Assembly: GCF_005886535.1 (NCBI RefSeq)
Contig: NZ_PNDS01000140.1
Coordinates: 1 to 64,000, forward strand
Direction of reading: 5' to 3'
Length of the DNA stretch: 64,000 bases
Source of the DNA: Pseudoalteromonas sp. S2755
GTDB taxonomy: Bacteria; Pseudomonadota; Gammaproteobacteria; Enterobacterales; Alteromonadaceae
This document shows, one piece after another, positions 50,527 to 59,918 of the stretch. The position numbers and the translations under genes are program-made. The notes below the pieces were generated by a model. That model ran no database searches and had not been told where the DNA came from. It saw only the letters and a program-made list of their open reading frames with translations. Each line of letters begins with the position of its first letter. The stretch's first letter is position 1.

Positions 50527-51813
50527 TTATCTGTCGTTTTGTGTTTTGTAGTCGCGAGACGTGTAGCCTTTGTAAAGCTGACGCGGACGACCAATTTTGT
50601 GTCCTGGTTGAGAAAGCATTTCATTCCAGTGTGAAATCCAACCCACAGTTCGAGACATCGCGAAGATAACCGTAAACATGCTTGTTGGAATACCGATTGC
50701 TTTAAGAATGATACCAGAATAGAAGTCTACATTCGGGTACAGCTTCTTCTCAATGAAGTAAGGGTCTTCTAGGGCAATCTGTTCAAGTTTCATTGCAACG
50801 TCAAGCAGTGGATCTTGAATGTTTAGCTCTTTAAGTACTTCGTGGCACGTTTGACGCATTACTGTCGCACGTGGGTCAAAGTTCTTATAAACGCGGTGAC
50901 CAAAGCCCATTAGACGGAACGGATCGTTCTTATCTTTTGCTTTTGCAACGTACTCGTCAATACGGTCGACAGAGCCGATTTCTTCAAGCATAGTTAAACA
51001 TGCTTCGTTTGCGCCACCGTGTGCAGGGCCCCAAAGTGATGCAATACCTGCTGCGATACATGCGTAAGGGTTTGCACCTGAAGAACCAGCAAGACGAACG
51101 GTTGAAGTTGATGCGTTTTGCTCATGATCTGCGTGAAGCATGAAAATACGATCCATTGCTTTAGCAAGTACCGGGCTGACGTTGTAGTCTTCAGCTGGCA
51201 CAGAGAACATCATGTGAAGGAAGTTTTCTGCGTAGCTCAAGTCGTTACGTGGATATACGAACGGTTGGCCAACGTTATACTTGTACGCCATTGCGGCAAT
51301 CGTTGGTAGCTTAGCTACTAATTTGATTGCACAACGCATACGTTGATCTTCATCAGAAATGTCCAAATCTGAGTGGTAGAACGAAGATAACGCACCAACT
51401 ACACCACATAGCATTGCCATTGGGTGTGCATCTACACGGAAGCCTTGGAAAAACGCAGCAATTTTCTCGTGCATCATTGTGTTGCGAGTGATCTCATCTG
51501 AGAACTCAGCTAGTTGTTCTTCGCTTGGTAATTCACCGTTTAATAATAGGTAGCAAAGTTCAATATAGTTAGAATTTTCAGCAAGTTGCTCAATTGGATA
51601 ACCGCGATGAAGCAGTACACCTTTGGCACCGTCAATGTAAGTGATAGACGAGTCACAAGAGGCAGTCGACATAAATCCTGGGTCATACGTAAATAGGCCG
51701 TGAGCACCTAAAGAGCGAACGTCAACTACGTCTTGTCCAGCTGTACCTTCGTAAATTGGTAACTCAATCGGATCGTGACCATCAATATGGACTGTGGCTT
51801 TTTTATCTGCCAT
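50527..51813 (-). CDS. gltA: Citrate synthase, type II
   Basis: Citrate synthase condenses oxaloacetate and acetyl-CoA, the entry to the TCA cycle. The 428-residue protein is of the hexameric, NADH-sensitive gammaproteobacterial type (E. coli 427), with the active-site motif MGFGHRVYKNFDPRATVM, the LHADHEQNASTSTVRL segment and the C-terminal ISHWNEMLSQPGHKIGRPRQ. AGGAG lies about 10 bases before the ATG. It is divergent from sdhCDAB, as in E. coli, across a 380-base regulatory region. Confidence 0.97.
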   Translation of the reverse strand: MADKKATVHIDGHDPIELPIYEGTAGQDVVDVRSLGAHGLFTYDPGFMSTASCDSSITYIDGAKGVLLHRGYPIEQLAENSNYIELCYLLLNGELPSEEQLAEFSDEITRNTMMHEKIAAFFQGFRVDAHPMAMLCGVVGALSSFYHSDLDISDEDQRMRCAIKLVAKLPTIAAMAYKYNVGQPFVYPRNDLSYAENFLHMMFSVPAEDYNVSPVLAKAMDRIFMLHADHEQNASTSTVRLAGSSGANPYACIAAGIASLWGPAHGGANEACLTMLEEIGSVDRIDEYVAKAKDKNDPFRLMGFGHRVYKNFDPRATVMRQTCHEVLKELNIQDPLLDVAMKLEQIALEDPYFIEKKLYPNVDFYSGIILKAIGIPTSMFTVIFAMSRTVGWISHWNEMLSQPGHKIGRPRQLYKGYTSRDYKTQNDR

Positions 51814-51886
51814 CTATTTGTCTCCTATTTAATAACAATATTCTGATTGTTATGTTGTGATACTAATGTTAAGCAAATTCAGATCA

Positions 51887-51916
51887 TTCTAACTTATAAC
51901 CTAGGTTAAAAGTCAA
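51887..51916 (-). promoter_or_regulatory. gltA: Candidate gltA promoter
   Basis: On the minus strand TTGACT (51911-51916) is followed after 18 bases by TTAGAA (51887-51892). The -35 is good, the -10 moderate. The leader would be about 65 bases. Confidence 0.4.
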
Positions 51917-52014
51917 TTTTTCTGTGATTTATGCATAAATGTATAATAAATATTCTACGGCGATTAAATATTAGACCATTCGCTAATTCGCAAGCGTCTC
52001 TATCTAAACAAGAA

Positions 52015-52043
52015 TTGTAAAAGGGCGCATAGCCTTATATACT
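52015..52043 (+). promoter_or_regulatory. Promoter of sdhCDAB
   Basis: TTGTAA (52015-52020), a 17-base spacer and TATACT (52038-52043). Transcription would begin near 52050, giving a leader of about 145 bases that includes the hairpin at 52148-52174. Confidence 0.5.
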
Positions 52044-52147
52044 GTCAACGGTTTTATACCGTATCGTCTGTGGGTAAACCTATTTTTACATCAATTTTTA
52101 CACTCGAGTGAACTTTTTGGTGTCCTAATTGGTTTATCTAGAGTGTG

Positions 52148-52174
52148 CCACCTACATTTGCAATATGTAGGTGG
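52148..52174 (+). promoter_or_regulatory. Hairpin in the sdhC leader
   Basis: A perfect 10-base-pair stem CCACCTACAT / ATGTAGGTGG with a 7-base loop, 20 bases before the sdhC start. There is no T-run, so it is more likely a translation or stability element than a terminator. Confidence 0.55.
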
Positions 52175-52193
52175 GTTTCATAAAAACAAGTAG

Positions 52194-52607
52194 ATGAGCT
52201 CCTTTGTGGGCAAAGATGGGCAAGTAACTGTGAAAAAGCAAAGACCTGTAAATCTAGATCTTACGACTATATCTATGCCGCCAACGGCTAAAGCGTCGAT
52301 TCTTCACCGTGTCACCGGTGTTGCTTTCTTCTTCGCTTTGACCTTTGTGATTTGGGCTTGGTCTGAATCCCTTTCTTCTCCTGAAGGCTTCGAGTTTGTA
52401 AAAGAACTGATGTCTGGCTTTATCGCGAAATTCATCGCGTGGGGCACCCTAACTGTATTGTCTTACCACATCATCGGTGGTATCCGTCACATGATTCAGG
52501 ATATGGGACATTGGGAAGAATTAGAATCAGGCAACAATAGCGCGAAGATTGCACTAGCACTTTGGGTTATCGTAGCAATTTTGGCTGGAGTATGGATATG
52601 GTCTTAA
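52194..52607 (+). CDS. sdhC: Succinate dehydrogenase cytochrome b556 subunit
   Basis: A membrane anchor subunit of complex II that binds heme b and ubiquinone. The 137-residue protein has three helices, the start KKQRPVNLDLTTISMPPTAKASILHRVTG and the heme-ligand helix with SYHIIGGIRHMIQDMG. Relative to E. coli SdhC, the annotated ATG adds about 8 residues (MSSFVGKDGQVT...). A GTG at 52230, directly before KKQRPVN, is another possible start, and the ATG has no good ribosome binding site. First gene of sdhCDAB, overlapping sdhD by 10 bases. Confidence 0.94.
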   Translation: MSSFVGKDGQVTVKKQRPVNLDLTTISMPPTAKASILHRVTGVAFFFALTFVIWAWSESLSSPEGFEFVKELMSGFIAKFIAWGTLTVLSYHIIGGIRHMIQDMGHWEELESGNNSAKIALALWVIVAILAGVWIWS

Positions 52608-52945
52608 ATCAAGCGACTCTAAAGCGTGATGGCGTACAAGACTACGTGTCACTACGTACAACTGCGTTAATTATTCTAGCTTACGCGGTATTCATCGTAG
52701 GCTATCTTCTAATTACTCCTGAACTGACTTATGAAGCTTGGTCAGGGTTGTTCTCAAACTTAGCTGTGAAAGCAGCAACGATGATCACACTAGTATGTAT
52801 CATGGTACATACACGCATCGGTTTGTGGCAGGTTTTAACCGACTACGTTAAGAACTCAACAACTCGTACTATTCTTGGCTTTGTATTAAACCTTGTGGCT
52901 CTAGCTTACGTAGCTATTGGTCTGTTTGTTCTGTGGGGTGTTTAA
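52598..52945 (+). CDS. sdhD: Succinate dehydrogenase membrane anchor subunit
   Basis: The second membrane anchor of complex II, 115 residues as in E. coli, with three helices and the conserved IMVHTRIGLWQVLTDYVK and terminal LFVLWGV. The open frame extends upstream to 52562, but the ATG at 52598 has GGAG 7 bases before it and gives the family N-terminus (MVLNQATLKRDGVQDYV). It overlaps the end of sdhC and is followed without a gap by sdhA. Confidence 0.95.
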   Translation: MVLNQATLKRDGVQDYVSLRTTALIILAYAVFIVGYLLITPELTYEAWSGLFSNLAVKAATMITLVCIMVHTRIGLWQVLTDYVKNSTTRTILGFVLNLVALAYVAIGLFVLWGV

Positions 52946-54718
52946 GTGAAATATAACGTACGTGAATTTGACGCAGTTGTAGTCGGTGCAGGCGGCGCGG
53001 GTATGCGCGCGGCACTTGCTATCTCGGAATCAGGCAAAACTTGTGCTCTTATTTCAAAAGTTTTCCCAACTCGTTCTCATACCGTATCAGCACAAGGCGG
53101 TATCACCGTTGCGCTAGGTAACTCGCATGAGGATAACTGGGAATGGCATATGTACGATACGGTTAAAGGGTCAGACTACATTGGTGACCAAGATGCTATC
53201 GAATACATGACCAAAACGGGTCCTGAAGCTATTACTGAGCTAGAGAACATGGGACTACCTTTTTCTCGCTTTGAAAATGGTCGTGTTTATCAGCGCCCGT
53301 TCGGTGGTCAGTCTAAGAACTTCGGTGGTGAGCAGGCAGCACGTACAGCTGCGGCTGCTGACCGAACTGGTCACGCATTACTACATTGCTTGTATCAGCA
53401 AAATGTGAAAAACAAAACAAATGTGTTCTCAGAGTGGTATGCGCTTGATTTAGTTAAAAACGACAAAGGCGACGTCGTTGGTGTTACCGCGATTGACATA
53501 GAAAGTGGTGAAGTCGTTTATTTCAAGTCTAAAGCTGTGGTATTAGCAACGGGTGGTGCAGGTCGTATTTACGCATCTACTACTAACGCACACATTAACA
53601 CTGGTGATGGTGTTGGTATGGCGGTGCGTGCTGGTATTTCAATGCAAGACATGGAAATGTGGCAGTTCCACCCAACCGGTATTGCAGGTGCAGGTACGCT
53701 TGTGACTGAAGGCTGTCGTGGTGAGGGTGGTTACCTTCTGAACAAAGATGGTGAACGCTTCATGGAACGTTATGCGCCTAACGCAAAAGACTTAGCTGGT
53801 CGTGACGTTGTTGCACGTGCAATGATGACTGAGATCCGTGAAGGTCGCGGCTGTGAGGGTCCTTGGGGTACGCATATCAAGCTTAAACTCGATCACCTTG
53901 GTGAAGAGATGCTAAACCTACGTTTACCTGGCGTATGTGACCTTTCTAAGACGTTCGCGCATGTTGACCCTGCTAAAGAACCAATTCCGGTTATCCCAAC
54001 ATGTCACTACATGATGGGTGGTGTACCAACGAATGTGAATGGCCAAGTATTAAGTGTCAGTGAAAATGGTGATGAGCGTATCATCGAAGGTTTATTCGCT
54101 GTAGGTGAAATCGCGTGCGTATCAGTACACGGTGCAAACCGCTTAGGTGGTAACTCGTTGCTTGATTTAGTTGTATTTGGCCGTGCGGCAGGTAACTTCC
54201 TAGGCACGTACCTAAACAACTTCGAGTCTAGCGGTGAGGCATCAAAAGATGATGTTGATAACGCGTTCGCACGTTACAATCGCTGGGAGTCGTCTGAAGC
54301 TGGGAAAGGTGAAGATCCAGTACAAATTAAAAAAGACCTCCAAGAGTGTATGCAGCTTAATTTCTCTGTATTCAGAGAAGGCGATGCAATGGCTGAAGGC
54401 CTTAAAGAGCTTAAGGAAATCCGCGAGCGTCTTAAGCATGCTCGTCTAGATGACAAGTCATCTGAGTTCAATACGCAACGTATTGAGTGTTTAGAACTAG
54501 ATAACTTGATGGAAACAGCGTACTCGACAGCAGTAGCCGCTAACTTCCGTACAGAGAGTCGTGGTGCACATTCACGTTTTGACTTCCCAGAGCGTGACGA
54601 TGAGAACTGGCTGTGCCACTCAGTTCATCACCCGGGGTCTGATTCGATGACTAAGCGTGAAGTAAACTTTGCGCCTACAACTCGTGAAGCCTTCCCTCCA
54701 AAAGCACGTACATACTAG
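52946..54718 (+). CDS. sdhA: Succinate dehydrogenase flavoprotein subunit
   Basis: The catalytic flavoprotein that oxidises succinate to fumarate. The 590 residues carry the FAD-binding GAGGAGMRAAL, the histidine that covalently binds FAD in TRSHTVSAQGGI, the active-site HPTG segment and RGEGGYLLNKDGERFMERY. The start codon is GTG at the base after the sdhD stop codon. Length is as in E. coli (588). Confidence 0.97.
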   Translation: MKYNVREFDAVVVGAGGAGMRAALAISESGKTCALISKVFPTRSHTVSAQGGITVALGNSHEDNWEWHMYDTVKGSDYIGDQDAIEYMTKTGPEAITELENMGLPFSRFENGRVYQRPFGGQSKNFGGEQAARTAAAADRTGHALLHCLYQQNVKNKTNVFSEWYALDLVKNDKGDVVGVTAIDIESGEVVYFKSKAVVLATGGAGRIYASTTNAHINTGDGVGMAVRAGISMQDMEMWQFHPTGIAGAGTLVTEGCRGEGGYLLNKDGERFMERYAPNAKDLAGRDVVARAMMTEIREGRGCEGPWGTHIKLKLDHLGEEMLNLRLPGVCDLSKTFAHVDPAKEPIPVIPTCHYMMGGVPTNVNGQVLSVSENGDERIIEGLFAVGEIACVSVHGANRLGGNSLLDLVVFGRAAGNFLGTYLNNFESSGEASKDDVDNAFARYNRWESSEAGKGEDPVQIKKDLQECMQLNFSVFREGDAMAEGLKELKEIRERLKHARLDDKSSEFNTQRIECLELDNLMETAYSTAVAANFRTESRGAHSRFDFPERDDENWLCHSVHHPGSDSMTKREVNFAPTTREAFPPKARTY

Positions 54719-54728
54719 GAGCTAAGCG

Positions 54729-55448
54729 ATGGCGACTTTAGAATTATCAGTTTATCGTTACAATCCTGATGAAGATTCAGCACCGCGTATGCAGGACTAT
54801 ACTCTAGAAGTAGAGGAAGGTCGTGACATGATGGTGTTGGATGCTCTGATGCAATTAAAAGAACAAGATCCAACTTTATCTTTCCGTCGTTCGTGTCGTG
54901 AGGGCGTTTGTGGCTCTGACGGCGTAAACATGAATGGTAAGAACGGCCTTGCCTGTATTACTCCAATTTCTGCGGTGCAAAAAGGTGGAAAAGGCAAGAT
55001 CATTATTCGTCCATTACCGGGTTTACCAGTAATTCGTGACCTAGTAATTGACATGAGTCAGTTTTATACGCAATACGAGAAGGTTAAGCCATTTTTGATC
55101 AACGATAAGCCAACTGGTGGTGAAGAACGTCTTCAGTCTATTGAAGAACGTGAAAAGCTAGATGGCCTGTACGAATGTATTCTTTGTGCATGTTGTTCAA
55201 CGTCTTGTCCTTCTTTCTGGTGGAACCCAGACAAGTTCATCGGTCCTGCGGGTCTTCTACATGCTTATCGTTTCTTGGCTGATAGCCGAGATACAGCGAC
55301 TGAAGAACGTCTTGCTGGACTTGATGACGCGTTCAGCGTATTCCGCTGTCACAGTATTATGAACTGTGTTAGCGTATGTCCAAAAGGTCTTAATCCAACT
55401 AAGGCAATTGGACAAATTAAATCAATGTTGTTAAACCGTTCGGTATAA
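54729..55448 (+). CDS. sdhB: Succinate dehydrogenase iron-sulfur subunit
   Basis: This subunit passes electrons from FAD to quinone through three iron-sulfur clusters. The 239 residues show the [2Fe-2S] ligands in SCREGVCGSDGVNMNGKNGL-A-C, the [4Fe-4S] motif CILCACCSTSCP, and the [3Fe-4S] region CHSIMNCVSVCPKGLNP. TAGGAG stands 6 bases before the ATG, overlapping the sdhA stop codon. A strong hairpin separates it from sucA. Confidence 0.97.
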   Translation: MATLELSVYRYNPDEDSAPRMQDYTLEVEEGRDMMVLDALMQLKEQDPTLSFRRSCREGVCGSDGVNMNGKNGLACITPISAVQKGGKGKIIIRPLPGLPVIRDLVIDMSQFYTQYEKVKPFLINDKPTGGEERLQSIEEREKLDGLYECILCACCSTSCPSFWWNPDKFIGPAGLLHAYRFLADSRDTATEERLAGLDDAFSVFRCHSIMNCVSVCPKGLNPTKAIGQIKSMLLNRSV

Positions 55449-55463
55449 CACATACTACTAGCT

Positions 55464-55497
55464 AAGATGGCAAGCAAAAGCTTGCCATCTTGTTTTC
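55464..55497 (+). terminator. Terminator-like hairpin between sdhB and sucA
   Basis: A perfect 12-base-pair stem AAGATGGCAAGC / GCTTGCCATCTT with an AAAA loop, followed by GTTTTCGTTT. The interrupted T-tract suggests partial termination, so sucAB would still be read through at a lower level. Confidence 0.6.
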
Positions 55498-55532
55498 GTT
55501 TGAGTTTCTGCGCTAGATAAAAGGGCTAATAG

Positions 55533-58346
55533 ATGCACGAAGGTGTGATGAAGGCATGGCTAGAATCTTCGCATTTGTACGGCGGTAACGTTGCGTACGT
55601 AGAAGATCTATATGAGGCGTATCTAGATGATGCAGCTTCAGTGCCAGAAGAGTGGCGAGAGGTGTTTGATCAACTACCTAAAGTTGATGGTGTGGATGTT
55701 GACACTAAACATTCAGAAGTAAGAGCGCAATTTGCGGAGCTTGCTAAAAACAAACACAGAGAAGTCGTGGTATCCGCAGAAGGGTCTGCTGATGCCAAGC
55801 AAGTTAAAGTTCTGCAGTTAATTAATGCATTCCGTTTCAGAGGTCATCAGAACGCTAACCTAGACCCGTTAGGGATTTGGGAAAGAGAGCGCGTTCGCGA
55901 TCTTGACCCTGCTTTTCATGATTTAACCGATGCAGACTTAGATAAAGAATTTAACGTTGGCTCTTTTGCTTGTGGCAAAGAGACAATGAAACTCAAAGAC
56001 TTGTACGCTGCGCTTAAAGCGACATACTGTGGCTCTATTGGTGCTGAGTACATGCACATCACGTCTACCGAAGAAAAACGTTGGTTACAACAGCGTTTGG
56101 AATCGTCCTTCTCGAAGCCACAATTCGACAAAGAAACCAAACTAAGAATCTACAAAGGTCTGACTGCTGCAGACGGCTTAGAAAAGTACTTGGGCGCAAA
56201 ATTCCCAGGCGCTAAGCGTTTCTCTCTAGAAGGCGGTGATTCACTTGTGCCTATGCTGAAAGAGCTTATTCACCGTGCTGGTGAAAGCGGTCAGCAAGAA
56301 GCCGTAATTGGTATGGCTCACCGTGGTCGTCTAAACGTACTAGTGAATGTACTGGGTAAAAACCCACAAGAACTATTTGACGAGTTTGCTGGTAAATACG
56401 GCGAACACGCAGGTTCCGGTGACGTTAAATACCATATGGGTTTCTCTTCTGACTTCGGTACGAAGGGCGGCAATGTTCATATGGCATTGGCATTCAACCC
56501 ATCTCACCTTGAAATCGTAAACCCAGTAGTAATGGGCTCGGTACGTGCTCGTCTTGACCGTTTGAATTGTCAAAGTGGTTCTAAAGCATTACCAATCACA
56601 ATTCACGGTGACTCTGCAATTGCAGGTCAAGGTGTCGTACAAGAAACGTTTAACCTATCGCAAACACGCGCCTACGGCGTTGGTGGTTCGATCCGCATCG
56701 TAGTTAATAACCAAGTTGGTTTCACTACGTCAAAACGTGAAGATACTCGTTCAACTGAATACTGTACCGATATCGCCAAAATGGTTCAGGCACCTATCTT
56801 CCATGTGAACGCGGATGATCCTGAAGCCGTTGCATTCGTTACACAAGTTGCACTTGATTTCCGTAACAAGTTTAAACGTGATGTGGTGATTGACTTAGTA
56901 TGTTATCGTCGTCACGGTCACAACGAAGCGGATGAGCCAAATGCAACGCAACCGCTGATGTATCAGAAGATCAAAAAGCACCCAGTACCTCGTCAGTTAT
57001 ATGCTGATCAACTTGTACGCGAAGGTGTCATTTCTGAAGACGATGCGAAACAAATTGCAGACGAGTACCGAAATGGTCTTGATAAAGGTGTTTGTGTCGT
57101 AGAAGAAATTCAAAAGGAAACCAAACACTCATCAGATTGGTCTAAGTATGTTGGTCACGATTGGGATACGCCGTATGAGCCAAAAGTTGCGCTAGATAAA
57201 CTTAAAGCGCTTGGCGAAAAAATTGCGAGCTACCCAGAGTCACATAAAGCACAATCTCGCGTTAAAAAGATTTACGATGACCGTAAACTTATGGCGCAAG
57301 GCGAAAAAATGCTTGATTGGGGTATGGCCGAGACATTGGCTTACGCAACCTTGGTTGATGAAGGCACTGATATTCGTCTTACTGGTCAGGATTCTGGTCG
57401 CGGCACGTTCTTCCACCGTCATGCCGTAGTACATAACCAAAAAGACGCGTCTACTTACCTTCCGCTACAAAACATTCGTGAAGGACAAGGGCTGTTCGAA
57501 GTGTACGATTCAGTACTATCGGAAGAAGCGGTACTTGCATTCGAATATGGTTACGCGACAGCAGAGCCAACGTCATTGGTACTGTGGGAAGCGCAATTTG
57601 GTGACTTCGCCAACGGTGCTCAAGTCGTATTCGACCAATTCCTAAGTTCAGGTGAGCAGAAGTGGGGTCGTTTATGTGGTCTAACACTACTACTTCCTCA
57701 TGGCTATGAAGGTCAAGGTCCAGAGCACAGTTCTTCACGTTTAGAGCGTTATCTACAGCTTTGTGCTGACCACAATATGCAAGTATGTGTGCCGTCAACA
57801 CCAGCGCAAGTATACGCAATGCTGCGTCGTCAATCGGTTCGTCCTCTGCGTCGTCCTCTAATTGTAATGACGCCTAAGTCGCTATTACGTCATCCATTAG
57901 CTGTTTCTAGCCTAGAAGAGCTATCCGAAGGCGTATTCAACAACATGATCGATGAGATTGATGATATCAATCCTGAAAACGTTGAGCGCGTAGTGTTCTG
58001 TAGCGGTAAGGTTTATTACGAACTACTGCAAGAACGTCGTAAGCAAGAACTTAACAATATTGCTATCGTTCGTGTTGAACAGCTATATCCATTCCCTCAC
58101 AAAGAGATGGATGAGATTATGGCTCGCTACCAGCACGTAAAAGATTTTGTTTGGTGTCAAGAAGAGCCACAAAACCAAGGTGCTTGGTACTGTTCACAGC
58201 ATCATTTCTGGGAAGCTATCCCTGCTGGCGCAAATTTGACTTATGCAGGCCGTAAGGCTTCAGCTGCACCAGCATGTGGATACATGTCTACACATACTAA
58301 AGAACAAAACGCGTTAATTGCTGACGCTTTAACAATTAAGAAATAA
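55533..58346 (+). CDS. sucA: 2-oxoglutarate dehydrogenase E1 component
   Basis: The thiamine-diphosphate-dependent decarboxylase of the 2-oxoglutarate dehydrogenase complex. The 937 residues (E. coli 933) follow SucA closely, with KQVKVLQLINAFRFRGHQ near residue 88, GMAHRGRLNVLVNVLGK, the TPP motif region with HVNADDPEAVAF, and the C-terminal VWCQEEPQNQGAWYCSQHHF. AAAAGGG precedes the ATG by about 8 bases. sucB follows after 10 bases. Confidence 0.98.
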   Translation: MHEGVMKAWLESSHLYGGNVAYVEDLYEAYLDDAASVPEEWREVFDQLPKVDGVDVDTKHSEVRAQFAELAKNKHREVVVSAEGSADAKQVKVLQLINAFRFRGHQNANLDPLGIWERERVRDLDPAFHDLTDADLDKEFNVGSFACGKETMKLKDLYAALKATYCGSIGAEYMHITSTEEKRWLQQRLESSFSKPQFDKETKLRIYKGLTAADGLEKYLGAKFPGAKRFSLEGGDSLVPMLKELIHRAGESGQQEAVIGMAHRGRLNVLVNVLGKNPQELFDEFAGKYGEHAGSGDVKYHMGFSSDFGTKGGNVHMALAFNPSHLEIVNPVVMGSVRARLDRLNCQSGSKALPITIHGDSAIAGQGVVQETFNLSQTRAYGVGGSIRIVVNNQVGFTTSKREDTRSTEYCTDIAKMVQAPIFHVNADDPEAVAFVTQVALDFRNKFKRDVVIDLVCYRRHGHNEADEPNATQPLMYQKIKKHPVPRQLYADQLVREGVISEDDAKQIADEYRNGLDKGVCVVEEIQKETKHSSDWSKYVGHDWDTPYEPKVALDKLKALGEKIASYPESHKAQSRVKKIYDDRKLMAQGEKMLDWGMAETLAYATLVDEGTDIRLTGQDSGRGTFFHRHAVVHNQKDASTYLPLQNIREGQGLFEVYDSVLSEEAVLAFEYGYATAEPTSLVLWEAQFGDFANGAQVVFDQFLSSGEQKWGRLCGLTLLLPHGYEGQGPEHSSSRLERYLQLCADHNMQVCVPSTPAQVYAMLRRQSVRPLRRPLIVMTPKSLLRHPLAVSSLEELSEGVFNNMIDEIDDINPENVERVVFCSGKVYYELLQERRKQELNNIAIVRVEQLYPFPHKEMDEIMARYQHVKDFVWCQEEPQNQGAWYCSQHHFWEAIPAGANLTYAGRKASAAPACGYMSTHTKEQNALIADALTIKK

Positions 58347-58356
58347 GGAATAAGAG

Positions 58357-59850
58357 ATGACAACCGAAATTAAGGTTCCTGTTCTTCCTGAGTCTGTTGC
58401 CGATGCAACGGTTGCTACATGGCATGTAAGCGTTGGCGATAAAGTGACTCGTGATCAAAACTTAGTTGACATCGAAACGGATAAGGTCGTTTTAGAAGTT
58501 GTAGCGCCAGAAGATGGTGTTATCGTTGCAATTTCTGAAGAGGAAGGCGCAACCGTTCTTGGTGAACAAGTTATTGCACAACTAGGTGATGCTGATGAAG
58601 CAGCAGCGCCTGCTCAATCAAATGAAAAACCAGCAGCGTCAGAATCGGCGCCAGCAGCAGAAGGTAAAGAAGTGGACATTAAAGTACCTGTACTTCCTGA
58701 GTCAGTAGCAGATGCTACTATCGCAACTTGGCACGTTCAACCAGGTGAAGCGGTTAGCCGCGACCAGAACCTAGTTGATATTGAAACAGATAAAGTGGTT
58801 CTTGAAGTTGTTGCACCTGAAGACGGTGTGATGGGTGAGCACATCCACGCTGAAGGTGAGACAGTACTAGGTGATCAAGTTATCGGTAAGATCGTTGCCG
58901 GTGGCGCACCAGCTAAATCATCAAGTGAGAAAAAAGAAGAAGCACCAGCTGCTGCTTCTGACGAAAACTCAGATGTACTAACACCATCTGTTCGTCGTCT
59001 TATCGCAGAAAAAGGCCTTGATGCTGCCAAGATAAAAGGTTCTGGTAAAGGCGGTCGCATTACTAAAGAAGACGTGGATGCTTTCCTTAAAGCACCAGCG
59101 AAATCAGAGTCTAAGCCTGCGGCTTCTGCACCAGCTGCCCCAGTAGGTGAGCGTACACAAAAACGTGTTCCTATGACGCGTCTTCGTAAAACAATCGCTA
59201 ACCGTCTATTAGAAGCGAAGAACTCAACAGCAATGCTGACGACGTTCAACGAAGTAAACATGAAGCCAATCATGGACCTTCGTAAGCAATACCAAGAAGT
59301 TTTTGAGAAGCGTCATGGTATCCGTTTAGGTTTCATGTCTTTCTACGTGAAAGCGGTAACTGAAGCACTTAAACGTTTCCCTGAAGTGAACGCGTCTATC
59401 GACGGCGATGATATCGTTTACCACAATTACTTTGACATCAGCATCGCGGTATCAACACCTCGTGGTCTAGTGACTCCGGTACTACGTGATTGCGATAAGC
59501 TTTCAGTTGCTGAAATCGAGAAGAATATTCGTGAGCTAGCTATCAAAGGTCGTGACGGTAAACTAACTGTAGATGATATGACTGGCGGTAACTTCACAAT
59601 CACCAACGGTGGTGTGTTTGGTTCACTACTTTCTACGCCTATCATCAACTTGCCACAGTCTTCAATCTTGGGTATGCACAAAATTCAAGAGCGCCCTATG
59701 GCAGTAAACGGTAAAGTTGAAATTTTACCTATGATGTACCTAGCACTATCTTATGACCACCGTCAAATCGATGGTAAAGAGTCAGTTGGTTTCCTAGTAA
59801 CAATTAAAGAGTTGCTTGAAGATCCAACACGTCTACTACTAGACGTATAA
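58357..59850 (+). CDS. sucB: Dihydrolipoyllysine succinyltransferase (E2) with two lipoyl domains
   Basis: E2 core of the 2-oxoglutarate dehydrogenase complex. The 497 residues exceed E. coli SucB (405) because two lipoyl domains are present: residues about 4-77 with the lipoylated Lys43, and about 107-180 with Lys146, each in DIETDKVVLEVVAPEDGV. They are joined by Ala/Pro/Glu-rich linkers. The E3-binding domain follows (about 208-245, PSVRRLIAEKGLDAAKIKGS), then the catalytic domain with the ending SYDHRQIDG. The two lipoyl domains are nearly identical in protein sequence but differ at many synonymous sites. AAGGAATAAGAG precedes the ATG. Confidence 0.96.
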   Translation: MTTEIKVPVLPESVADATVATWHVSVGDKVTRDQNLVDIETDKVVLEVVAPEDGVIVAISEEEGATVLGEQVIAQLGDADEAAAPAQSNEKPAASESAPAAEGKEVDIKVPVLPESVADATIATWHVQPGEAVSRDQNLVDIETDKVVLEVVAPEDGVMGEHIHAEGETVLGDQVIGKIVAGGAPAKSSSEKKEEAPAAASDENSDVLTPSVRRLIAEKGLDAAKIKGSGKGGRITKEDVDAFLKAPAKSESKPAASAPAAPVGERTQKRVPMTRLRKTIANRLLEAKNSTAMLTTFNEVNMKPIMDLRKQYQEVFEKRHGIRLGFMSFYVKAVTEALKRFPEVNASIDGDDIVYHNYFDISIAVSTPRGLVTPVLRDCDKLSVAEIEKNIRELAIKGRDGKLTVDDMTGGNFTITNGGVFGSLLSTPIINLPQSSILGMHKIQERPMAVNGKVEILPMMYLALSYDHRQIDGKESVGFLVTIKELLEDPTRLLLDV

Positions 59851-59866
59851 TATTTGTTTAAAGAAT

Positions 59867-59897
59867 AAGCTGTATGCTCGCATACAGCTTTTTTTTT
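59867..59897 (+). terminator. Intrinsic terminator after sucB
   Basis: AAGCTGTATG / CATACAGCTT with a CTCG tetraloop and a run of nine T (59889-59897). It separates the sdh-sucAB transcript from sucCD. Confidence 0.93.
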
Positions 59898-59918
59898 GCG
59901 CCTTTGGTCTAAGTGGGG

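Larger units (their letters stand above)
51814..52193. other. Divergent regulatory region between gltA and sdhC, 380 bases
   Basis: An AT-rich region without a coding frame. It contains a predicted promoter for each direction, a pair of TGTTA words near 51859 and 51878 that could belong to an ArcA-type site, and a strong hairpin close to sdhC. No PdhR or other full operator was recognised. Confidence 0.6.
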
